In this document: in pieces, positions 46,659 to 55,400 of the stretch
Layout: every line of letters starts with the position of its first letter
Position numbering within the stretch: the stretch's first letter is position 1
Source of the DNA: JACRLV01 sp045863555
GTDB taxonomy: Bacteria; Planctomycetota; Phycisphaerae; UBA1845; Fen-1342
Assembly: GCA_045863555.1 (NCBI GenBank)
Contig: BTUU01000007.1
Coordinates: 1 to 64,000, forward strand
Direction: 5' to 3'
Length of the DNA stretch: 64,000 nt
The notes under the pieces: model-generated
Databases searched by the model: none
The model's input: only the letters and a program-made list of their open reading frames with translations
Told to the model about the DNA's origin: nothing
Position numbers and translations under genes: made by a program

Positions 46659-48797
46659 GTGCGGTCGACACCGATCATCGATGAAAGCGGGCCAGTCCGC
46701 TCGCTCGCCCGGTTCGGGCCGGCGGCGGCGCTTGCAGCCGTCGCGGCGACAATCATCACGCTCCGATTTCCGGCGACCTGGCTGGTGCTCGCGACAGACG
46801 GCCTCGCACCCGTGCTGGTCATCGCGGCCGCGTGGGGAATCGGCGCGTTTCCGGCGAGATGGCTGCTGGGCGGCGCGCGGCGGGATCTGAAGCTCGCGTG
46901 CGCTGCGGTCGCGCTCGGCAGCGGCGGGCTCAGCCTCATCACGCTGGTGCTCGGGGTCGCCGGACTGCTGAGCCACCTCGTCGCGTGGGGGTTGATCGCT
47001 GCCGGAATCGCGGCCGGGCTGCCGGAACTGCAACGAGTACTCCAGGAGCGCGGCGCGCGGCCGGCGGAGCCGGCGCGCGTGACCTGGCCGCAGCGAGCGG
47101 GGCAGTATGCCGCGTGCGCGATCCTGGGGATGCCGCTGGCTGTTTCGCTGATCGGAGCGAGTTTGCCGCCGGGAGTGCTCTGGCCGGACGAGGCGGGCGG
47201 GTATGACGTGCTGGAGTACCACCTGCAAGCGCCGCGCGAGTATTTCGAGGCCGGACGGATCGAGTTCCTGCCGCACAACGTATACGCGGCATTTCCGCAA
47301 CTGGCCGAGATGCAGTACCTGCTCCTGATGCACCTGATGGGCGGAGCGTGGGCGGGGGCGATTCCCGCGCAGATACTCCATGCCTTTTATGGCGTGCTTG
47401 CGGTCGTGGCCATCGCCGCGTGGTCACCGGCGGGCGTGGCGCGGGCGATCGCGGCGAGTCTCGCGGGGTCGACGCCGTGGCTGGCGTATCTGGGATGCCT
47501 CGCGTATGTCGAAAACCCGATGCTGTTTTTTGCGGCGGTCGCGGGCGGCGTGCTGATCGATCGGTTGGACTTTGAACGAACGGAGGCGGCGGTTTCGTAT
47601 CGCGGGTTTGCGGGCGCGGGGCTGATCGCGGGCTTCGCGGCCGGATGCAAATTGACGGCGGCGCCGATGGTCGCGGCCGGGCTCGCGGTCGGCTGGCTCG
47701 TCGGGGATCGGCGGCCGCCACGGGCGCGGCTCTGGGCCGCCGCGATGTTTGCGATCGCGGGCGGGCTGGCGTTTTCGCCGTGGATGTCGAGGAACATGGT
47801 GCAGGCAGGGAACCCGGTCTATCCGCTCGGGTACGCCGCGTTTGGCGGACGGGCGTGGACGGTGGACCAGGCGGCGCAGTGGGCGAAGGGGCACGCGGTC
47901 AAGGCGGATGAAGACTCGGTGGGCGGGCGCCTGGCGATCGCGGTGCGTGAGCTGGTTTGGCTGGAGCGGCCGAATCCGCCGAAAGGAGAGCTGCCTTTCT
48001 CGAAGTTCGGGATTCTGGTCGTGGCGTGCGCCGCAGGGATCGCGTCGCTCTCGCCGTGGACACTGGCGCGGCTGCCGATGCTGCTGACGTGGATGGGTTT
48101 CGCGATCATCGTCTGGGCGATGGGGACGCAGGTTCCGGGTCGATTCGCCGTCCCGCTGATCGCGCCGATGGTCTGGATCGCCGCGGGGGCTTTCGCCCGG
48201 AGCGAGGGGGAGGTTTCTAGCAGTCGGTCCGGGCTCCTGCTTCAGGCGGCGCTGAAGCGGTTTTCATCGCGGCTGATGGCGATTGTCGCCCCCCTGCTGC
48301 TGCTGGGATGCGGGCTGGTTGCAGCGGCGCAACTGGGCGTGCTGGTGCAGTTCGAACGGCACTTTGAGCGGCGCAGCGGTGTGCCGCTGGCGGCGCTGGC
48401 GGGCCAGACTGAGTTCTGGGCCGGAGCGAATGCGACGAACGCGGCCCTGCCTGCGAACGCGCGGGCGCTGCTCGTCGGCGATGCCGCGGTGTTTTACTTC
48501 GACAAGCCCATCCGGTACGCGACGGTATTCAACCGCGATCCGTGGATTGCCCGGGCGAGTGCGGGAGCGAGCCCGGACGATCTCGTGACGGACCTCCGGC
48601 GCGAGGGGTTTACGCACGTCGTATTCAACTGGGCGGAGATCACGCGGCTGCGATCGACCTACGGCTTTCCGGCGGTCGTGACGCCGGAATGGGCGGCGTC
48701 GCTCGAAGAAGCGGGGTTGACGCGCGTGGAGCCGCCGGAGGAACTCGCCGCGGCGCTGGCGGCGGCGAGCGTCGAGATCCGGGCGGTCGTGCGGTAG
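46659..48797 (+). CDS. GT-C-type membrane glycosyltransferase-like protein
   Basis: About 712 residues from GTG 46659; a longer frame from 46452 contains the dispersed repeat and is unlikely. Numerous transmembrane helices with a large first loop. In the loop, WPDEAGGYDVLEYHLQAPREYF resembles the Asp-Glu...Tyr-His region of ArnT/PMT-type lipid-linked sugar transferases. WMSRNMVQAGNPVYPL is another typical piece. The C-terminal soluble part is mixed. Probably transfers a sugar to lipid or protein at the outer face of the inner membrane. Confidence 0.7.
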   Translation: MRSTPIIDESGPVRSLARFGPAAALAAVAATIITLRFPATWLVLATDGLAPVLVIAAAWGIGAFPARWLLGGARRDLKLACAAVALGSGGLSLITLVLGVAGLLSHLVAWGLIAAGIAAGLPELQRVLQERGARPAEPARVTWPQRAGQYAACAILGMPLAVSLIGASLPPGVLWPDEAGGYDVLEYHLQAPREYFEAGRIEFLPHNVYAAFPQLAEMQYLLLMHLMGGAWAGAIPAQILHAFYGVLAVVAIAAWSPAGVARAIAASLAGSTPWLAYLGCLAYVENPMLFFAAVAGGVLIDRLDFERTEAAVSYRGFAGAGLIAGFAAGCKLTAAPMVAAGLAVGWLVGDRRPPRARLWAAAMFAIAGGLAFSPWMSRNMVQAGNPVYPLGYAAFGGRAWTVDQAAQWAKGHAVKADEDSVGGRLAIAVRELVWLERPNPPKGELPFSKFGILVVACAAGIASLSPWTLARLPMLLTWMGFAIIVWAMGTQVPGRFAVPLIAPMVWIAAGAFARSEGEVSSSRSGLLLQAALKRFSSRLMAIVAPLLLLGCGLVAAAQLGVLVQFERHFERRSGVPLAALAGQTEFWAGANATNAALPANARALLVGDAAVFYFDKPIRYATVFNRDPWIARASAGASPDDLVTDLRREGFTHVVFNWAEITRLRSTYGFPAVVTPEWAASLEEAGLTRVEPPEELAAALAAASVEIRAVVR

Positions 48798-48820
48798 GCT
48801 GAGGGGATTGTGCCGCAGAG

Positions 48821-50452
48821 ATGAGCCCGCGCCGGGCTCGCCGGGAATGCAACATGGACCTGCCTCCACTCTTTGATCCGAAGCGCATCGAGGTGCCGGA
48901 AGGCGAGCGCTCGGCCGCGGCGCGGAGGGACACCGGCGAGCAGCTACTCTCGCCCGAGCAGGTGAACGAGCTGGTGCGCGGGGCCGTGGTGAAGCACCTG
49001 CCGGCGACGGTGCACGTTGTGGGCGAGATCGGCGACTTTTCGCGGGCGACGAGCGGGCACCTGTACTTCACGCTGAAGGACCGCGTGAGCGAGCTGCGCT
49101 GCGTGATGTGGCGCAGCGCGGCCACGAAGGTCAAGTTCACGCCGAGCGTTGGGATGGAGGTCGTCGCGACGGGCGCGGTTGAGGTGTATGTGCCGCGCGG
49201 GGCGTACCAGCTCATCGCGCGGCGGCTCGAACCGCGCGGGGTGGGTTCGCTCGAACTCGCCTTTCGCCAGTTGCGCGAGAAGCTGGAAAAGGAGGGTCTC
49301 TTCGACGCGGCGCGAAAGCGACCCCTGCCCGCCCTGCCGCGGCGAATCGCCATTGTGACGAGTCCGACCGGCGCGGCTGTGCGCGACATCATCCAGACAC
49401 TGCGGCGGCGCTACCGGCTCGCGGAACTCGTGCTGTTTCCCGTGCGCGTGCAGGGCGAGGGCGCGGCGGCGGAGATCGCGGCGGCGATCGGGGCGATGAA
49501 CCGGCACGCGGCTGCGCTGGGCGGAATCGACGTGGCCATCGTCGGGCGCGGCGGCGGATCGCTCGAGGACCTTTGGGCGTTCAACGAGGAGGCCGTCGCG
49601 CGGGCGATTGCGGCGAGCGCGATTCCGATCGTGAGCGCCGTCGGCCATGAGGTGGATTTTACGATCGCGGATTTCGTGGCCGACGTGAGGGCTGCAACGC
49701 CGACGGCGGCTGCGGAGCTTGTTGCGCCGAGCAGCGCCGATCTGCTGGATCGGCTCGGCCGCGATCGGCGGCGGCTCGACCGCGCGGTGCTGTTGACGCT
49801 GGAGCGGTCGCGGGGTCGATATCGGGCGGTCGCGGCGGCCGAGTGTCTGTCACGGCCGGCGCGGCGGCTGAGTGACCTGGCGCTGGCCCTCGACGAACTG
49901 ACGCAGCGGGTGACGACGTCCGTGCAGGGGCGGCTCGTCGATTTCCGGTCACGGCTGGCGCGGACGCACGGATGCATCCGGGAATTCGGAGCGGGGGCGG
50001 CGGTTTCGCAGATCGCGCGGCGGCTGGATCGGCTGAGCGCGCGGCTGCTGGAACGGGTGCAAGTGCAGCTTGGTGCGGGCGGGCGGCGGATCCGGCGGGC
50101 GGAGGTGCGTCTGCAGGCGGCCGGGCCGGGTACGCAGCTCGCGCGGCTGGCGGAGCGGCTGGTCGCGGCGCGGCGGCGGCTCCCGGCCGCGCTCGCGCGG
50201 TTCGTCGCGCACGCGCGGGAACGGCTCGTGGCCCGGCAGCAGCGGATCGAGGCGGCGAATCCGCGCTCGATCCTGCGTCGCGGCTTCAGCATCACGCGCG
50301 ACGCCAGAACGGGCGCCGTGCTGAGAACGATCCTGGGCCTTCGCGAGGGACAGCGGGTGCGTGTCGAGCTGGCGGATGGGGAGTTCGCGGCGCGGGCTGA
50401 AGATCCGAGGCAGGGGCGGCTGTTTGGGGGGGACGGGCCGAATGCAGAATGA
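48821..50452 (+). CDS. xseA: exodeoxyribonuclease VII large subunit
   Basis: 543 residues; ATG 48854 is an alternative start. An OB-fold N-terminal domain (VVGEIGDFSRATSGHLYFTLKD, LRCVMWRS) precedes the catalytic domain (RIAIVTSPTGAAVRDIIQTLRRR, VAIVGRGGGSLEDLWAFNEEAVARAI, IPIVSAVGHEVDFTIADFVADVRAATPTAAAEL). A long Arg/Ala-rich helical region and a C-terminal beta strand region (GFSITRDARTGAVL) follow. Longer than E. coli XseA (about 456). No xseB is adjacent. The 7-bp tandem repeat at 50441-50468 overlaps the stop codon. Confidence 0.94.
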   Translation: MSPRRARRECNMDLPPLFDPKRIEVPEGERSAAARRDTGEQLLSPEQVNELVRGAVVKHLPATVHVVGEIGDFSRATSGHLYFTLKDRVSELRCVMWRSAATKVKFTPSVGMEVVATGAVEVYVPRGAYQLIARRLEPRGVGSLELAFRQLREKLEKEGLFDAARKRPLPALPRRIAIVTSPTGAAVRDIIQTLRRRYRLAELVLFPVRVQGEGAAAEIAAAIGAMNRHAAALGGIDVAIVGRGGGSLEDLWAFNEEAVARAIAASAIPIVSAVGHEVDFTIADFVADVRAATPTAAAELVAPSSADLLDRLGRDRRRLDRAVLLTLERSRGRYRAVAAAECLSRPARRLSDLALALDELTQRVTTSVQGRLVDFRSRLARTHGCIREFGAGAAVSQIARRLDRLSARLLERVQVQLGAGGRRIRRAEVRLQAAGPGTQLARLAERLVAARRRLPAALARFVAHARERLVARQQRIEAANPRSILRRGFSITRDARTGAVLRTILGLREGQRVRVELADGEFAARAEDPRQGRLFGGDGPNAE

Positions 50453-50468
50453 AGAATGCAGAATGCAG
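50441..50468 (+). repeat. AATGCAG heptanucleotide tandem repeat across the xseA stop
   Basis: Four 7-bp units (one with a c-to-a change) run through the last codons and the stop. The period is not a multiple of three, so unit gain or loss would change the C-terminal reading frame. Confidence 0.75.
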
Positions 50469-50675
50469 AACGGGGTGAACTGGGCAGCGCGGTGGAGAAA
50501 CTGGGCATCGGCGAAGCCGGCACTGCGCATTATCGCCAGCCCGTCCGCCCGCCGCGATTTCGCTTCCATTTCGGAACCGGCTTCCGGTAAGATCGACGAG
50601 GAGAGGCCGCGAGCCGCCGCTTATCGAGGCAGTGTCACGCGATCCCGGTAGTCGAGCACTTCGCGAGGGAGCGAA

Positions 50676-52382
50676 ATGCGAATTCCAGTCAGTCGTTTCA
50701 GCGCCGCCGGCGCGACGGCGGTCGCGTGCGCGGGGCTGTTCGCCGCAGCACTGTGTAGCGCCCAGACGCCCGAAAACGCGACCGGCCCCCACGAAACCCG
50801 CGATCCCGCCGTGCGCCCCGCCGCGCCCCGGCCGCTGATCGTCGAACCCGTGCCGCCGGCGCGACTTTCGCTCGGTCCCGACCAAAGCGTGCAGGTCAAC
50901 ACGGCCCCCGGCGGCGGGAACATCGTCGGCGACGCGGCCAACGAGCCGTCGATCACGTTCGATCCGTTGCGGCCGTACCGGATGGCGATCGGCTGGCGGC
51001 AGTTTGATTCGATCAACTCCAGCTTCCGTGAGGCCGGCTTCGCATGGAGCCGCGACGCAGGGCGGACGTGGACAAACGGAGGCGTGCTCCAGGAGAACTC
51101 GTTTCGCACGGACCCGGTGCTCGATGCCGATGCGAACGGCACGTTTTATTACCAGAGCCTCTACGGCACCTCGCTCACCGACTGCGACATCTGGCGCTCG
51201 ACGGACGGCGGGCGGACGTGGCTGCCGCCGGTGGCCGCGGGCGGCGGCGACAAGAACTGGATGGTGGTCGATCGCAGCGGGGCGTCGAGCGACGGGTTCG
51301 TCTATGGCGTTTGGCGGGCGGATTTCAGTTGCTGCGGGCCGAATATCTTCAACCGCTCGATCGACGCCGGGGCGAGCTACTCGTGGCCGGTGCCGATCTC
51401 GCAAAATCCCGCGATGGCGACGATCGCGGTGCATCCATCGGGCGACGTCTTCGTCGGCGGCGTGCTCCTCTCGAATCTCTCGCAGTTCCGTGTCGCCAAG
51501 TCGCTCTCGGCGGGCGATGGCGGGCCCGCGTTCGGCTTCGAGACGGTCGTCAGCGTGAACCTCGGCGGATCGCTGATCTTCAACCGCTCGAACTCGCCGA
51601 ACCCCGCCGGGCTGTGCGGACAGGTGTGGATCGCGAGCGACGTCGGCCTGGGACCGGCGCGGGGAAATCTGTACCTCCTCTGCTCGGTCGACCCGAGCGG
51701 CACGGACCCGTGCGACGTGCGTTTCTCTCGCAGCACGGACGGCGGCCTGACGTGGAGCCCGTCCATCCGCGTGAATGACGACGCGTCGACAACCGCGTGG
51801 CAGTGGTTCGGGACGATGGCCGTCGCGCCGGGCGGCCGGATCGACGTGGTCTGGTGCGACACGCGCGCGAGTGGGCAGATTCACGTCTCGGAGCTGCGCT
51901 ATTCGTCGTCGTCGGACGCGGGCGCGACGTGGACGCCGAGCATTGCCGTGAGTCCAACCTTCAACAGCTACCTCGGCTGGCCGCGGCAGAACAAGCTTGG
52001 CGACTATTACCAGCTCGTCTCCGACGACGTCGGCGCGAGCCTCGCCTACGCGGCGACATTCAACGGCGAGCAGGACATCTTCTTCCTGCGCATCGGCGAC
52101 TATGACTGCAACGGAAACGGCGTGGGCGACGCGGCCGACATTTCGCGCGCAATTTCGCGCGACGTGAACGGGAACGGCCAGCCCGATGAGTGCGAGTGCA
52201 TCGGCGATGTTGATGCCGACCTCAACGTCGGCCTGAGCGACCTGGGCAGGCTCCTCGCTGCGTTCGGGAGCCCGGCCGAGTCTCCGACGTATGACGCGGC
52301 CGCGGACATCGACGGCAACGCCCGCGTCGACGTTCAGGACCTCGCCCACGTCCTGGCGGCGTTCGGCCGCGAGTGCGAGTAG
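50676..52382 (+). CDS. secreted sialidase-like BNR-repeat protein with dockerin-like tail
   Basis: 568 residues; GAGGGAG precedes ATG 50676. Signal peptide ends at about CSAQ. Four Asp-box motifs of the form S-x-D-x-G-x-T-W are visible: SRDAGRTW, STDGGRTW, STDGGLTW and SSDAGATW, giving a sialidase-type six-bladed propeller. The catalytic Arg/Tyr set of true sialidases was not identified, so enzymatic activity is not claimed. C-terminal EF-hand-like segments (VGLSDLGRLLAAFG, DGNARVDVQDLAHVLAAFG) are dockerin-like. Confidence 0.8.
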   Translation: MRIPVSRFSAAGATAVACAGLFAAALCSAQTPENATGPHETRDPAVRPAAPRPLIVEPVPPARLSLGPDQSVQVNTAPGGGNIVGDAANEPSITFDPLRPYRMAIGWRQFDSINSSFREAGFAWSRDAGRTWTNGGVLQENSFRTDPVLDADANGTFYYQSLYGTSLTDCDIWRSTDGGRTWLPPVAAGGGDKNWMVVDRSGASSDGFVYGVWRADFSCCGPNIFNRSIDAGASYSWPVPISQNPAMATIAVHPSGDVFVGGVLLSNLSQFRVAKSLSAGDGGPAFGFETVVSVNLGGSLIFNRSNSPNPAGLCGQVWIASDVGLGPARGNLYLLCSVDPSGTDPCDVRFSRSTDGGLTWSPSIRVNDDASTTAWQWFGTMAVAPGGRIDVVWCDTRASGQIHVSELRYSSSSDAGATWTPSIAVSPTFNSYLGWPRQNKLGDYYQLVSDDVGASLAYAATFNGEQDIFFLRIGDYDCNGNGVGDAADISRAISRDVNGNGQPDECECIGDVDADLNVGLSDLGRLLAAFGSPAESPTYDAAADIDGNARVDVQDLAHVLAAFGRECE

Positions 52383-52430
52383 CCGCCGCCGGACGCGGCT
52401 ATCATGCAGGCTCTGCACAGGAGCCTGATC

Positions 52431-55400
52431 ATGCACCCGCTACGATTCGCCGGTCTGTTTTTCCTCGCCACGCTCGCGGCCGCGCAGGACGCGGCGCGCG
52501 ATTACCCGATCCGCGCCGTGCCGTTCACGGCCGTGAAGGTGAGCGACGCATTCTGGTCGCCGCGGCTCGAGATCAACCGCACCGTCACGATCCCCTATTG
52601 CTTCAAGATGTGCGAGGAGACGGGGCGGATCGAGAATTTCGACGTGGCCGCGAAGAAGAAACCCGGCAACATGAAGGGCTACTTCTTCAACGACTCCGAC
52701 GTCTACAAGACGATCGAAGGCGCGGCCTATGCGCTGCACAACCACCCTGATCCGAAGCTGGAGGCGCTTTGCGACGAGGTCATCGCGCGCATCGCCGCGG
52801 CGCAGGAGCCCGACGGTTATCTCTACTGCTCGCGGTCGATCAACGACCCGAAGAATCCGCCGCCGGGCGGGCCCGAGCGATGGTCCGACATGGCCAACGG
52901 CCACGAACTGTACTGCGTCGGCCACATGTACGAGGCGGCGGTCGCGTATCAGCAGGCGACGGGCAAGGACTCGCTGATGAAGATCGCGCGGAAGAACGCC
53001 GATCTCGTCGCCTCGGTATTCGGGCCGGGCAAGAATCCGAATCCGTGCGGCCATCCGGAGATCGAGATCGGCCTGGTGAAGCTCTACCGGGCGACGGGCG
53101 ACGCGAAGTACCTCGACCTCGCGAAGTTTTTCATCGACACGCGCGGCAAGGCGGAAGGCCGCAAGCTCTTCGGCGAATATGCGCAGGACCACAAGCCGCT
53201 GCTGGAACAGGCGGAAGCCGTCGGGCACTCCGTTCGCGCGGGGTACCTATACGCGGGCATGGCCGACGTCGCCGCCCTGACCGGGGAGCGGCCGTATATC
53301 GACGCGATCGGCCGGCTGTGGGCGGACATCGTCGAGAAGAAGCTGTATGTGACGGGCGGCATTGGTGCGCGGGGCAACATCGAGGGTTTTGGCGAGGCGT
53401 ACGAGCTTCCGAACGGCAGCGCGTACAACGAGACGTGCGCCGCGATCGCCAATGCGCTGCTGAATCATCGCCTGCTGCTCACGCACGGCGACGCGAAGTA
53501 CGCGGATGTGCTGGAGCGGATCATCTACAACGGTTTTCTGTCCGGCTGGGGCCTCACCGGCGACCGGTTTTTCTATCCGAACCCGCTGGAATCGGCCGGG
53601 CACGATCGGCAGGGCTGGTTCGCGTGTGCGTGCTGCCCACCGAACGACGCCCGGTTCGTGCCGTCGATCCCGGGGTACATCTACTCGCACCGCGGCAACG
53701 ATCTGTATGTGAATCTCTTCATCGGCGGCGAGGCGAACGTGCCGCTCGACGCGGGCGCGGTGACAATGAAGATGGAGACCCGCTATCCGTGGGACGGCGC
53801 GGTGAAGTTGACGGTCGAGCCGGCGAAGTCCGGCCGGTTCGCCCTGCATGTTCGCGTACCGGGCTGGGCCCGCGGCGAGGTGACGCCCGGCGGGCTGTAT
53901 CGCTTTCTCGATGAGCAGAAGGAACCCGTGCGGCTGCGCGTGAACGGTGCACCGACGGACTTGAAGCTCGAAAAAGGCTACGCCGTCGTCGAGCGCGACT
54001 GGACGAAGGGCGACACGGTGCAGCTCGACCTGCCGATGACTGTCCGGCGCGTCGTCACGGACGAACGCGTCGTCTCCAACCGCGGCCGCGTCTCGCTGGC
54101 CCGCGGGCCTCTGGTCTACTGCTTCGAGGGCATCGACCAGCCCGAGCCGCACGTCAGCAGCTTCGTCGTCGATGACGCGACGAAGTTCGAGCCGCGCGAG
54201 CGCACCGACCTGCTCGGCGGCGTGGTGACGCTCGTCGGCCAGTCCCGCGTCGTCGCCAAAACGCTGGACGGCGGGGTTAAGGTCGGGGAGCCGATCGAGG
54301 CGATGGCGGTCCCCTACTATGCGTGGGCCAATCGGGAGCGAACGCCGATGAACGTCTGGGTCGGCCGCACACCCGAGGCCGCGACGCCGCAGCCCGCGCC
54401 GACGATCGCCCGCCGCGCGAAGGCGACGGCGTCGTTCAAGGGGGACCTGAGCCCGCTCAGCGACCAGCGTGATCCGGCGACCTCGGGCGACCACACATTC
54501 CCCTATGTCCATTGGTGGCCGAAGAAAGGCACGACCGAGTGGATCCAGTACGACTTCGCCGAGCCGACGCGCGTCGCCGGCGTCGAGGTCTATTGGTTTG
54601 ACGACACCGGTCGCGGGGAATGCCGTGTGCCCAAGAGCTGGAAGCTGTTCGCAAATATCGACGGCACGTGGAGTGAAGTCCTGAAGCCGAGCGAGTACGG
54701 CGTCGCGCTGGACAAGTACAACCGGTGTACGTTTGAGCCGGTGAGAGCGAGCGGGCTGAAGCTGGAAATCGCGTCGCAGGAGAAGTGGGCCGGGGGTGTG
54801 CATGAGTGGCGCGTGATCGAGGCGGATGGAAATGGTGAAACGTCGAACGTACCGGGCGGCGACTCTTCGCCCGGAGGGCGCGTGATCGTTGCCAGGGACT
54901 TCAGTCCCTGGACAGGTGCCTCTTCCTTTTTTTCGCCCGGAGGGCGAACGAATCTTGCGAGCCTCGTCCGCCCTCCGGGCGGGGAGAATTTTGGTGCCGC
55001 TATCCAGGGGCTGAAGCCCCTGGAAACGGTCGTGCGCCCTCCGGGCGGAGAGCCGGGCCTGCGGCCCGGGGGAGATGAGCCCCGACTCACTGACCAACGC
55101 GATTGCCCTGATCGGCCGACCGCCGTCGCGGGGCAGGTTGCGACGAAGGCCCCGCTGATGACGCGCTGGGCGAAGGATGTGAGGGCGGACGCCCCCCTGC
55201 CGGAATATCCCCGGCCGCAGATGGTTCGCGAGAAGTGGCAGAACCTCAACGGGAAATGGGAGTTTGCGCCGGCGAAGGAAGGCGACGCGGCGCCCGTCGG
55301 GAAGACGCTCGATCGTACGATCGTCGTGCCTTTCTGCATGGAGTCGGCCCTCTCCGGCGTGATGGAACATCATCCGCGCTCCTGGTATCGGCGGATGTTT

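Noticed and set aside
45083..47278. 731-residue minus-strand open frame
   Set aside because: Shadow of the HI0933 flavoprotein in another frame with Arg/Pro-rich composition.
54868..55069. possible frameshift or assembly join between two genes
   Set aside because: The frame is open through the whole linker and the repeats fall in one phase; a true fusion is simpler, though reads should be checked.
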